A stretch of 64,000 nucleotides of DNA, taken from assembly GCA_965220505.1 (NCBI GenBank), contig CBDCQE010000003.1:372001-436000 (forward strand), read 5' to 3'. Positions within the stretch are counted from its first letter, which is position 1. Each line of letters opens with the position of its first letter. Source of the stretch: Bin87 sp965220505 (GTDB taxonomy: Bacteria > Chloroflexota > Dehalococcoidia > Lucifugimonadales > UBA3495). The notes under the pieces were generated by a model, which was given only the letters and a program-made list of their open reading frames with translations, searched no databases and had not been told where the DNA came from. Below, in pieces: positions 24,671 through 33,344 of the stretch. The position numbers were made by a program, and so were the translations under genes.

Positions 24671-25603
24671 ATGTACTCGAAAATAATCGTTCCACTGGAC
24701 GGATCGGACCTGGCGGAACAGGCCCTGCCCTATGCTGAGTTGGTGGCCCAGACGCTGTCGGCGCCCATCGAGTTGGTGCAGGCTTATGACACCCTGCCGT
24801 CCAACGTTCTCGGCTCACGCTCGCCGCGGGTGGCGGACCAACTGCAGCAGACCGCCCGGGGCCGGGCCGAAGCGGCCCTGGAACCCGCGCGGCAGCGACT
24901 CGAAGCCGCCGGGTTCGCCGTCAACATCGCCACCCAACGCGGACAGGCGGCGGACGTGATCGTCGCCCAGGCCGGCACCGACCCGGGCGCGCTGGTGGTC
25001 ATGTGCACCCACGGGCGCGGCGGCATCTCCCGGTGGGTCATGGGCAGCGTGACCGACAAGGTCCTGCACACCATCCCCAATCCCATGCTGATCGTGCGGG
25101 CCACCGTGACGGGACCGGCATCACCCGGCACTTCGCTGAAGACCGTCGTGGTTCCCCTGGACGGTTCCGCCCTTTCCGAGCTGGCCATACCCCATGCGGT
25201 GAGCATGGCCGCCGCGCTCTCGGCTCGCATCACCGCGCTTCAGGTGACCCCAACGGCCGACTACTACCGGCGCCAGCTCACGGTGGTCACTCCGGAGATG
25301 GGCGCCATCCCCGACTTTGATCCCGGTTCGCCCGAGGAGATGGCGGAAGAGGACGCGGCCGGCGTGTCCGCCTACCTGGAGGACGTGACCAACCGCATGG
25401 CCATTGACCACGCCCACGGCGTCGACACCGCCCACGCGGTGGACGACAACATCGCCCAGAGCATCATCGACCGGGCCGCCGCCCAGCCTTCGCTGGTGGT
25501 GATGACCACCCACGGGCGCAGCGGCGTGGGCCGCATGGTGCTGGGCAGCGTCACCGACCGCGTCATCCGCCATTCCAACACGCCGGTGCTGGTGATCCGC
25601 TGA
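24671..25603 (+). CDS. Tandem universal stress protein
   Basis: A 310-residue protein of two Usp domains (about 2-145 and 155-310). Each starts with the nucleotide-binding strand (KIIVPLDGSDLAEQALPYA; VVVPLDGSALSELAIPHA). Each ends with the G-2x-G-9x-G-S/T pattern (HGRGGISRWVMGSVTDKVL; HGRSGVGRMVLGSVTDRVI), so both should bind ATP. A second tandem Usp lies at 32205-33215. Followed by an intrinsic terminator; no partner gene. Confidence 0.92.
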   Translation: MYSKIIVPLDGSDLAEQALPYAELVAQTLSAPIELVQAYDTLPSNVLGSRSPRVADQLQQTARGRAEAALEPARQRLEAAGFAVNIATQRGQAADVIVAQAGTDPGALVVMCTHGRGGISRWVMGSVTDKVLHTIPNPMLIVRATVTGPASPGTSLKTVVVPLDGSALSELAIPHAVSMAAALSARITALQVTPTADYYRRQLTVVTPEMGAIPDFDPGSPEEMAEEDAAGVSAYLEDVTNRMAIDHAHGVDTAHAVDDNIAQSIIDRAAAQPSLVVMTTHGRSGVGRMVLGSVTDRVIRHSNTPVLVIR

Positions 25604-25625
25604 CTCCGGCCGCATCCCCGAACGG

Positions 25626-25658
25626 CGAGGCCCGCAACTGCGGGCCTCGTTTCGTTTT
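25626..25658 (+). terminator. Intrinsic terminator of the Usp gene
   Basis: CGAGGCCCGCA (25626-25636) pairs with TGCGGGCCTCG (25639-25649) around AC, followed by TTTCGTTTT. Confidence 0.88.
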
Positions 25659-25704
25659 GGCGTGCCTCCACGTAGATATTGGCACGGATGAGAGGGCATC
25701 TCAG

Positions 25705-25735
25705 AAAAAAGCTGAGGCTGCCGAAAGGCAGCCTC
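25705..25735 (-). terminator. Intrinsic terminator of the minus-strand toxin operon
   Basis: GAGGCTGCC (25714-25722) and GGCAGCCTC (25727-25735) enclose the tetraloop GAAA. On the minus strand the stem is followed by AGCTTTTTT (25713-25705). It lies about 130 bases after the PIN gene. Confidence 0.8.
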
Positions 25736-25866
25736 GCGCCCAGCCGCCGAGGCGGTCAGGGGGTGTACGGTCCAAGGCCGCCTGATTTCATGGGCGGGTG
25801 CCAATCTCGCACGCCTCTCGAGGCGATTTCGCTACTCGGGTGGGGTCGGCACTGGCATGGGATTGG

Positions 25867-26295
25867 TCATGCGAGCGGGTTTAGCCAGCGTAGGCCGGGG
25901 AAGCGGGCGAAATCCGAATCGTTGGTGTGGAGCTCCGCATCGTGTTCCATGGCCAATGCGGCTATGTGTGCGTCTGTTACTAACTTGGTTCCGCTGCCGG
26001 CGACGGCGAGGTTTTCCTGGAAGATGCGCATGTGGCCGTCGCCCGGGTTGATCGGAGTGACATGGTCGTGTCGGAACCAGTCTGCTACGGAATCCGCGGC
26101 GTTGGCCGGCGACACGGGAGGACTCATCACTCCGGGAATGCTCATTACGCGTACAAATCCTGTTGCCACTGCCCAAGGGATGCCGACGCTTTCGGTCCCA
26201 TGAACCAGGTATTGCCACCAGCGTTGGGCCACCTCATGCTCCGGGGCGTCAGGTTTGTGAGCATAGATCAGCATGTTGATGTCCGGTACGATCAT
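25867..26295 (-). CDS. VapC-type PIN toxin
   Basis: A 142-residue PIN-domain protein. Acidic residues: IVPDINMLIYAHKPDAPEH (Asp near 5), the middle Glu/Asp region, LVTDAHIAALAMEH (Asp near 106) and LHTNDSDFARFPGLRW (Asp near 126). This ending is typical of the TA-system VapC group with a C-terminal NPL tail. The start overlaps the antitoxin stop by 4 bases. Confidence 0.87.
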   Translation of the reverse strand: MIVPDINMLIYAHKPDAPEHEVAQRWWQYLVHGTESVGIPWAVATGFVRVMSIPGVMSPPVSPANAADSVADWFRHDHVTPINPGDGHMRIFQENLAVAGSGTKLVTDAHIAALAMEHDAELHTNDSDFARFPGLRWLNPLA

Positions 26296-26567
26296 GCCTT
26301 GCGTTCCCTGATTCTCCGTTCCTTCTCGAAGTATTCCTGATCCATAAGTTCATCGTTCAGCCGGTTGTAATTGACCGGTTCGTTGCGGTCGGTGATGCTC
26401 GCGCGGCTGGCAACAGGCGAAGGTTCCGTCTCGGTGGCCGGCGCATCCTGCTCTGTGCTGGAGATCTCTCCGATGTCCAGCGAAACCAACGCGCCTTCCG
26501 GTAGGTCAATGGCTTCCAGCGGCGTGAGTACCCCGTTGGCGAATCGGGCCTTCACCGTTTTGATCAT
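26292..26567 (-). CDS. AF2212-like (DUF104) antitoxin with a long tail
   Basis: A 91-residue protein. The N-terminal 35 residues (IKTVKARFANGVLTPLEAID then LPEGALVSL) match the small AF2212/DUF104 antitoxin fold. The remaining 55 residues are an acidic, then basic tail (SSTEQDAPATETEPSP; FEKERRIRERKA), probably the toxin-binding arm. ATG 26567 has GGGAG about 8 bases upstream; the frame to 26717 runs into repeat DNA and is not supported. Coupled to the PIN gene. Confidence 0.8.
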   Translation of the reverse strand: MIKTVKARFANGVLTPLEAIDLPEGALVSLDIGEISSTEQDAPATETEPSPVASRASITDRNEPVNYNRLNDELMDQEYFEKERRIRERKA

Positions 26568-26720
26568 AGCTCGCTCCCTGCGGTGCCCTGCCTGGTCGTT
26601 CCGCGCGGGCAGTGTAGCACGGGCTGCGTTGATTGCATTTGCGGTGGTTGTAGGGGATTTGGCTACTCCGAAAATTAGTATCGCCGGCATGGGTTTGCCT
26701 ACTGAATTAGGGAGCAAGTT

Positions 26721-26747
26721 TACATCGATGCACAGGATGGACAGGAT
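26721..26747 (+). repeat. Dispersed 25-bp repeat, copy A
   Basis: TACATCGATGCACAGGATGG then ACAGGAT. It forms an inverted pair with copy B at 26819-26845, 71 bases away. Other copies are at 37395, 37791, 48139 and 49334-49395. Confidence 0.8.
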
Positions 26748-26818
26748 TTGATTGATTACCGGAACGCTCCGTGCCCGGAACAGCGCGCACGCAGATCTCC
26801 GAGGCCGGCGTTGTCGGC

Positions 26819-26845
26819 ATCCTGTTCATCCTGTTCATCGATGTA
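26819..26845 (-). repeat. Dispersed 25-bp repeat, copy B (inverted)
   Basis: Read on the minus strand it is TACATCGATGAACAGGATGA then ACAGGAT, differing from copy A at two positions. Confidence 0.8.
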
Positions 26846-27051
26846 GAAGACAAGGCGGGCGTGCCTCAGGCCGGCCTCTGGGCGGGTGATTTGGGCCCGA
26901 ATCGGGGCAATCATGGCAAATTAACCGTAGCGTTATCGATATGCCATTAAATTGAGGGCATAGTCGTCTGAATGTGATCATAAATTGTCGTATAGTACGG
27001 GGCCGGAGTTCCGGTGGCGAGATCGGGGCGCCCAGATCAGACCGGAGATAG

Positions 27052-30000
27052 ATGACCATGAACGATGGCGGTCACGGCATAGCGAAATTTCGCCCCTTCA
27101 AGATCAAGGGGGTGAGCTCCATGAGATGGCCCCTGATTGCCCTGGCCGCCGTCTTCGTTCTTGTGGCCGGCGGACTCAGCCCCATGCTTGCACTGGCGCA
27201 GACGCCGCCCGACCACTATGATGCCGACGGCGACGGCCTGATCGAAATCGACAGCCTGACCCAACTCAACGCCGTCCGCTGGGACCTGGACGGCAACGGC
27301 GCGGCGGACAACGCCAGCAACGACGCCGACTACGCTGCCGCGTTCCCCGTTGCCGAGAATGGCTCGGTATGCCCCGCCGAAACCGACTGTGCCGGCTACG
27401 AGCTGACGGCGAACCTGGACTTTGACGAGAACAACGACGGGGAGATCACCGAGGCGGACGCCGCCTACTGGAACAACGGCGCCGGCTGGCTTCCCATCGG
27501 CAGGCAAGGCGTCACCGCCCTCAACGATGGGAGCACTTCCCCACGAGACGCCCGTCTATTTCACGTGACCTTCGATGGCAACGGCCATACCATCGCCAAC
27601 CTGTTTGCTGACCGCTCAACCAAAAATACCCAGGGGCTGTTCAGCGTGCTGGGCACCGGCGCCGAGGTTCGGAATCTGGGGCTGCCGGGCGTGGACGTTA
27701 CGGCAGACCGGTACGCCGGCGGACTGGCCGGTTGGAGCCAAATGGAAACCAGCATTACCGCCTCCTGGGCCACCGGCAAAGTTGTTGGCACTTATGACAC
27801 CGGCGGACTGATTGGCGAGACTTTCGGTTCGGCAACCCGTTGCTGGGCGGCGGTTGACGTCACCGGAGGACTTCACGCCGGCGGGCTGGTGGGCGAGAAC
27901 GAAATTTCCGGCAGCATAACCGACAGCTACGCCACCGGCAAAGTTGTTGGCACTTATGACGTCGGCGGACTGGTAGGCTTCAACGCGGCAGAATTCGGCG
28001 GTGAGCGCAAGGGCGTGATAATCCGCAGCTACGCTACCGGCTCGGTGAGCGGCGATGAAGATGTGGGCGGCCTGGTAGGCGCCAACGACGGAACGATAAA
28101 GTCCAGCTACGCCATGAGCACGGTCAGCGGCAACACAAACGTCGGTGGTCTCGTGGGTGATAACGAGCTTTTTACCGCGCATGGAGATACGATCGAAGGA
28201 ACGATCCAGGGCAGCTACGCTGTGGGAACGGTCAGCGGCGACAGTCACGTCGGCGGCGTGGTGGGCTATAACAGCGGGAGAACGATCAGCGGATATTACT
28301 ATGACAGCGACGTCTTCGGCCGTGTCCGCGAGGGAGGCAAAAGCACTGCCGAATTGACCGCTCCCACGGGCTACACCGGCATATATGCCGGGTGGAACCT
28401 GGACCTGGACAACGCCGACGGGGACGACGACGATAGCACCGGCGGCGACGATCCGTGGCACTTCGGGACGGCGTCCCAATACCCGGTACTGAAGGCCGAC
28501 TTCAACGGCGACGGCACTGCCACCTGGCAGGAGTTCGGCTACCAGGTGCGGGAGCGGCCCATCTTGACGGCGCGGGTCGCCGGTCCGCGCGTGTTTCTGC
28601 GCTGGAACCCGGCGGACGCATCTCACTGGGAGAATCCGCCGATCATTGCCTACGCCCTCTACCGGAACGGGCAAAAGGTGGCCGGTTATGACGGCAGTTC
28701 GACCTCCTATACCGACACGGGGCTGACGGTTGGACAAACCTACACCTATCACGTGGCGACTCTGCTCAACGGCGTTGAAGCCCGGCGCAGCAACCGGGCG
28801 GCGGCAACGCCCGAAAGCGCGCCGAACAACCACGACGTCGACGGCGACGGCCTCATCGAAATCAACAGCTTGGCCAAGCTCAACGCCGTCCGCTGGGATC
28901 TGGACGGCGACGGGATGCCCGCCGAGGGAAATGAAACCGACTACGCCGTCGCGTTTCCGGTGGCGGAGGACGGCGCGGTCTGCCCCGCCGGAACCACCTG
29001 CGCCGGCTACGAACTGACGGCGAACTTGGACTTTGACGAGAACGGCGACGAGGAGATTACCGCTGCCGACGCCACCTACTGGAACGAGGGTCGGGGCTGG
29101 GAACCGATTGGCGTTCAAGCCGACCCTTTCATCGGCATCTTTGAAGGCAACGACCACACCATTGCCAACTTGTTCATCGACCGCATGGATATCGAATTTT
29201 GGGAAGGTTTTTTCCTTAGCTTTACCAACCAGGCTCTTTTTTACGAGTTAGGATCTGCCGGCGAAATCAGGAACCTGGGAATGACGGACGTAGATGTAGC
29301 CGGCGGCGATTATGCAGCCGGCCTGGTGGGTTGGAGCAACGGCACGATCAGCGGTTGCTACGTTACCGGCAAGGTTGCTGGCACCTACGACACCGGCGGA
29401 TTGACCGGTGAGAACTGGCACGTCATACGCGGCAGCTATGCTGACGTTACGGTCAGCGGCGGGAAGCACGCCGGTGGCCTGACCGGCGAAAATGAGCACT
29501 CGGGCAAGATATTCAACAGCTACGCTACCGGAGCGGTCAGCGGCAAAGAAGATACCGGCGGCCTGGTCGGCTACACTGAACCCGGCAGTTCCATAATCGG
29601 AAGTTACGCTACCGGAGCAGTCAACGGCGAGTCTCGAAGCGGCGGCCTGGTCGGTCACAACAACGGCGCGACGATAAGCGCCAGCTACGCTACCGGATCG
29701 GTTACGGGCCTGGTGGGGTACTCCGGCGGATTGGTGGGCTTGAACGACGGGACTGTAACCGCCAGTTACGCCACGGGCGCGGCCAGCGCTCAAGGCTCCG
29801 TCGGCGGCCTGGCGGGCCGGAACGGCGGGTCCATAACCGCCAGCTACGCCACGGGCACAGCTATCAAGGCGGTCGGAGACCGTCAGCTCGGCAAAAGCGG
29901 TTTGGTGGACGTAAACCTGAATGGAACCATAACCGCCAGCTACCACGATAGCGAGACCTCCGGGCATTCCGCCGGATCTTACGGCAAGACCAGCGCCGAA

Positions 30001-31806
30001 CTTCAGACGCCCCGGGGCTATACCGGCATCTACTCCGCCTGGAACGTGGACCTGGACGGCGACTCCACCCCCGATAATCCCTGGGACTTTGGCACCGACC
30101 AGCAATATCCCGCGCTGAAGGTGGATTTCAACGGCGACAACGCCGCCACCTGGCAGGAGTTCGGCTACCAGTCCCGCCTGACGGCGACAGCGTCCGGCAC
30201 TCAGATAGAACTGAGCTGGAACGGGATGACGCCCTCACCCACGATGACTGCCTCGAGCATTGCCTACGTTCTTTACCGTGATGGCGTAAAAGTTGCGGAC
30301 TACGACGGCAGTTCGACCTCATATACCGACACAGGGCTGACGTTGGGCCAGACCTACACCTACCAGGTGGCGACGCTGCTGAACGGCGACGAAACCCAAC
30401 GCAGCAACCAGGTTACGCTGGAGGCGGCGGAGAGCGACCCGGATCGGGATGCGCTGACCGCCGTCTACGACGCTACCGGCGGAGCCAACTGGACTTACAA
30501 CAAAAACTGGCTGAGCGCGGAGCCGCTGGGCAGGTGGGGCGGCGTCACTACCAATGACGAGGGGCGGGTGATTGCCCTGGACCTGCCGAACAACAACCTG
30601 CGAGGCTCGCTGCCTGAGGAAATCAGCGACCTGTCCGAACTCCAGGTGCTTATGATCCGTGAGAACCGTGGCTTGAGCGGCCCTTTGCCTTTGAGCATGG
30701 CGGGCATGTCCAGCCTGACTCACCTGTACGCCGATCTTACTCAGGTTTGTGCGCCCGACGATGCGGCGGTTCAGGAGTGGCTGGACGGTCTGACCAAGGT
30801 CCGAATCGAAGACTGCCCGGACGACCGGGACCGGGCGGTGCTGATAGAGTTCTACAACGCTACCAACGGCCCTGACTGGACCTCCAGCGACAACTGGCTC
30901 AGCGACAAGCCGCTGCACGAGTGGGCCGGAGTTAAGACCAACCACTTGGGACGGGTGACACGACTGACCCTCCACGAAAGAAACCTGAATGGAACCATAC
31001 CCGAGTCATTCGGGAACCTCACCGAACTGCGCCAACCGTACTTGTACGACAACGACCTGAAGGGTCCGCTTCCGGCCAGCATTGGCAACCTGACCGAGCT
31101 TTGGATAGCTACACTGGGCGGGAACGAGTTCACCGGCCCACTGCCCGAAGGGTTGGGCAACCTGACCAATCTGGAGGAATTGCGGCTTCAGAACAACCGA
31201 CTGACCGGCTCGTTGCCGGCCAGCCTGGGCAACCTGAAGAAACTGGAGCTACTCTATCTGCATCGCCAGGTTGACGAGAACGGCAATGGCGGCCTCACCG
31301 GGTCGATACCGGCCAGCATGGGCAGCATGACCAGCTTGCAGGAACTGGTGCTGGACCGCAACAATTTGAGCGGTTCCATCCCTGTGGATCTGGGCAATTT
31401 GAGCAACTTGCGCCGGTTCGCGGCCAATCGCAACCAACTCACCGGCGCGATTCCAACCCAGCTGGGAAATCTGCGTCAGCTTCAAGTCCTGGGACTGGCC
31501 AACAACGACCTCAGCGGAACGCTGCCGTCCGAGTTGGGCAACCTGAAACATCTGGAGCGGCTGTCGCTCCACGACAACGAGCAGCTGACCGGCTCGCTGC
31601 CTTCCGGGATTGAGGGGTTGAGCAAGCTCTATCGGCTGGCTATCTCCAACACCGGCCTGAGCGGGACGCTGCCGTCCAACCTGACCAACCTGGGCGCGAT
31701 GCGTCAGCTCTTCTTTGACGGAACCGGCTTGTGCGCTCCCACCGACAATGCCTTTCAGAATTGGCTGAACGGAATCAGCGAGAAGCGGGGCAACAACTGC
31801 CGGTAA
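27052..31806 (+). CDS. Giant exported GLUG-repeat / leucine-rich-repeat protein
   Basis: A 1584-residue protein. An N-region is followed by a hydrophobic signal (about 26-49, MRWPLIALAAVFVLVAG) ending near ALAQT; ATG 27121 with AGGGGGTG would give a more normal signal peptide. Two similar modules start at 57 and 595 (D-x-DGDGLIEI-x-SL). Each has an EF-hand-like loop (DENNDGEITEAD; DENGDEEITAAD), a run of GLUG repeats marked by SYATG and GGLVG, and a fibronectin III-like domain (YALYRNGQKVAGYDGSSTSY). From about 1130 there are plant-type leucine-rich repeats (LGNLTNLEELRLQNNRLTGS), roughly ten, with TGGANW capping motifs. Probably a surface protein binding proteins or glycans. No anchor is seen; the end is GNNCR. 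Neighbours give no function. Confidence 0.9.
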   Translation: MTMNDGGHGIAKFRPFKIKGVSSMRWPLIALAAVFVLVAGGLSPMLALAQTPPDHYDADGDGLIEIDSLTQLNAVRWDLDGNGAADNASNDADYAAAFPVAENGSVCPAETDCAGYELTANLDFDENNDGEITEADAAYWNNGAGWLPIGRQGVTALNDGSTSPRDARLFHVTFDGNGHTIANLFADRSTKNTQGLFSVLGTGAEVRNLGLPGVDVTADRYAGGLAGWSQMETSITASWATGKVVGTYDTGGLIGETFGSATRCWAAVDVTGGLHAGGLVGENEISGSITDSYATGKVVGTYDVGGLVGFNAAEFGGERKGVIIRSYATGSVSGDEDVGGLVGANDGTIKSSYAMSTVSGNTNVGGLVGDNELFTAHGDTIEGTIQGSYAVGTVSGDSHVGGVVGYNSGRTISGYYYDSDVFGRVREGGKSTAELTAPTGYTGIYAGWNLDLDNADGDDDDSTGGDDPWHFGTASQYPVLKADFNGDGTATWQEFGYQVRERPILTARVAGPRVFLRWNPADASHWENPPIIAYALYRNGQKVAGYDGSSTSYTDTGLTVGQTYTYHVATLLNGVEARRSNRAAATPESAPNNHDVDGDGLIEINSLAKLNAVRWDLDGDGMPAEGNETDYAVAFPVAEDGAVCPAGTTCAGYELTANLDFDENGDEEITAADATYWNEGRGWEPIGVQADPFIGIFEGNDHTIANLFIDRMDIEFWEGFFLSFTNQALFYELGSAGEIRNLGMTDVDVAGGDYAAGLVGWSNGTISGCYVTGKVAGTYDTGGLTGENWHVIRGSYADVTVSGGKHAGGLTGENEHSGKIFNSYATGAVSGKEDTGGLVGYTEPGSSIIGSYATGAVNGESRSGGLVGHNNGATISASYATGSVTGLVGYSGGLVGLNDGTVTASYATGAASAQGSVGGLAGRNGGSITASYATGTAIKAVGDRQLGKSGLVDVNLNGTITASYHDSETSGHSAGSYGKTSAELQTPRGYTGIYSAWNVDLDGDSTPDNPWDFGTDQQYPALKVDFNGDNAATWQEFGYQSRLTATASGTQIELSWNGMTPSPTMTASSIAYVLYRDGVKVADYDGSSTSYTDTGLTLGQTYTYQVATLLNGDETQRSNQVTLEAAESDPDRDALTAVYDATGGANWTYNKNWLSAEPLGRWGGVTTNDEGRVIALDLPNNNLRGSLPEEISDLSELQVLMIRENRGLSGPLPLSMAGMSSLTHLYADLTQVCAPDDAAVQEWLDGLTKVRIEDCPDDRDRAVLIEFYNATNGPDWTSSDNWLSDKPLHEWAGVKTNHLGRVTRLTLHERNLNGTIPESFGNLTELRQPYLYDNDLKGPLPASIGNLTELWIATLGGNEFTGPLPEGLGNLTNLEELRLQNNRLTGSLPASLGNLKKLELLYLHRQVDENGNGGLTGSIPASMGSMTSLQELVLDRNNLSGSIPVDLGNLSNLRRFAANRNQLTGAIPTQLGNLRQLQVLGLANNDLSGTLPSELGNLKHLERLSLHDNEQLTGSLPSGIEGLSKLYRLAISNTGLSGTLPSNLTNLGAMRQLFFDGTGLCAPTDNAFQNWLNGISEKRGNNCR

Positions 31807-32204
31807 CGACGACCCACAACCTCGGACAATGCCAACGGGCGCGCCTCTCCGGGGTGCGCCCGATTTTCATAGGACTTACGCACCTGAAGCCACACGCCCG
31901 TCACTGCTGCGCAAGGGAGGTACGCAGGAGGCGACAGGGCCTTTCCAAAGTTGTGGGCGTCTGACTTTTCCGCTCGTCCTGAGCCTGTCGAAGGACGGTC
32001 GCTATGGTTCGACAGGCTCAGCATGAGCGGACGTTAGGTGACTTTGAAAAGGCCCTGATGAGGCGAAATTGCCCATTGCGCGAACCTGGGGAGCGTGATA
32101 CCATATCTCTAACAGCGATAAAGATTATCTGTTTAGTGAATGTGCAGGGTTTCACAAATAAGGCAAAAGCGCTACGGCTACGTAGCCAAAAAGGAGGTAA
32201 CGCC
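31807..32204. other. Intergenic region carrying a MITE-like element
   Basis: There is no gene in these 398 bases. Most is taken up by the hairpin element at 31935-32057. The last 140 bases are AT-richer leader DNA of the Usp gene, ending with its AAGGAGGT ribosome site at 32191-32198. Confidence 0.6.
31935..32057. repeat. MITE-like long imperfect hairpin
   Basis: The left arm begins CAGGGCCTTTCCAAAGT and the right arm ends ACTTTGAAAAGGCCCTG, so the termini are inverted repeats with one mismatch in 17. Nested inside, CCGCTCGTCCTGAGCCTGTC (from 31970) faces GACAGGCTCAGCATGAGCGG. The core contains the widespread palindrome GAGCCTGTCGAAGGACG. Total size is about 123 bases with no coding content. 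Confidence 0.7.
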
Positions 32205-33215
32205 ATGACACTGTGCAACAACATAATCGTTCCCCTGGACGGGTCCAAATTGTCGGCCCAGGCGCTCCCCGCCGCCCGGTTGATGGCCAACGCGACGCGC
32301 GCGCCGATCACGCTGGTGCGGTCCTTCGAGCGGGCGCCGGACTGGCACGTCGACGCCGAGCGCGGACGCTTCAGCGCCGCCATGGCCGCCGGCGAGCACG
32401 ACCGCACCGTGGCCGACCTGGCGAGCATCAGGCGGCGTATGGAGCATTGGGGCGTGGAGACCCCGATATTCGTCGAGGCCCACGAGGAGCCGGCCCACGA
32501 AACGATCGTAGAAATAGCCAACCGCGATCCGGGCGCGCTGATCGTCATGTCAACCCACGGCCGCGGGGGCTTCTCCCGCATGCTGACCGGCAGCGTGACC
32601 GCCAAGGTGGTGAACGCGGTCCGGAACCCGACGCTGATCGTGCGCTGCAACAAGACCGACTGCCCGGTGGTGCCGCAGTTCTTCGAGAACATCATCGTCC
32701 CGCTGGATGGGTCCGGGTTTGCCGAACACGCCTTGGACTACGCGGGCGAACTGGCCACCACCTTCGGCACGCGGATCACCCTGTTCCGGTCCACGCCCGG
32801 CGCGGACTACTTCCGCACCCATTCCGACTGGGGACACTTCGGCGGGACGGCATACTCGTTCAACGAGCCCGAAAGGATGGCCCACGATCTGGCCCACACC
32901 ACGGAAGAATACCTGTGGAAAAAGGCGGACGGCCTGCGCGCCCGGTTCCCGCTGTTCGATATCGACGTGGTGAATTCCCGTCAAAGCCCGGAGCACGGCA
33001 TCGTCAAACTCGCGAACCAGTTGGACAACGGGCTGGTGGTGATGGCGACCAAGGGCCGCCGCTCCGTGGGCCGCGCTCTGTTCGGCAGCGTGGGAGACCA
33101 CGTGGTGCGGCATTCCACGACTCCGACGCTCCTGGTTCGGGGCCCGCTGCACGCCGCGGAGGGATCATTCGCCGGCCACACCCACGAGAGGGGTCGCGAG
33201 TTGGCTGCGGTGTAA
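32205..33215 (+). CDS. Tandem universal stress protein
   Basis: A 336-residue protein with two Usp domains (about 3-150 and 160-320). First: NIIVPLDGSKLSAQALPAARL and HGRGGFSRMLTGSVTAKVV. Second: NIIVPLDGSGFAEHALDYAG and KGRRSVGRALFGSVGDHVV, where the glycine spacing is changed, so ATP binding there is less certain. ATG 32205 has AAGGAGGT 6 bases upstream; the open frame to 32004 runs through the repeat and is rejected. It is a diverged paralogue of 24671-25603. Confidence 0.92.
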   Translation: MTLCNNIIVPLDGSKLSAQALPAARLMANATRAPITLVRSFERAPDWHVDAERGRFSAAMAAGEHDRTVADLASIRRRMEHWGVETPIFVEAHEEPAHETIVEIANRDPGALIVMSTHGRGGFSRMLTGSVTAKVVNAVRNPTLIVRCNKTDCPVVPQFFENIIVPLDGSGFAEHALDYAGELATTFGTRITLFRSTPGADYFRTHSDWGHFGGTAYSFNEPERMAHDLAHTTEEYLWKKADGLRARFPLFDIDVVNSRQSPEHGIVKLANQLDNGLVVMATKGRRSVGRALFGSVGDHVVRHSTTPTLLVRGPLHAAEGSFAGHTHERGRELAAV

Positions 33216-33269
33216 CCTCCACACCGCCGGCGCGCGTGGCGTCGGCCATACTCGGGCGCCAATCGCGAC

Positions 33270-33304
33270 GGGGCGGGCCAATTGGCCCGCCCCCCTTCTT
33301 TTTC
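33270..33304. terminator. Terminator between convergent Usp and LLM genes
   Basis: A perfect 10-bp stem GGGGCGGGCC / GGCCCGCCCC with loop AATT, followed by CCTTCTTTTTC on the plus strand. Confidence 0.85.
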
Positions 33305-33344
33305 GCCGTGCCAGGTATGCCGGGCGCAGCGCCGGATCAGTCGT

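Larger units (their letters stand above)
26568..27051. other. Intergenic region with an inverted repeat pair
   Basis: There is no gene in these 484 bases. The region holds two inverted copies of the dispersed CATCGATG/ACAGGAT repeat (26721-26747 and 26819-26845). A candidate promoter for the large exported protein has TATAGT at 26991-26996. The AT content rises locally near 26920-26990. Confidence 0.6.

Noticed and set aside
27616..29157. Minus-strand open frame of 513 codons
   Set aside because: Antisense to the GLUG protein; reflects its repeated codons.
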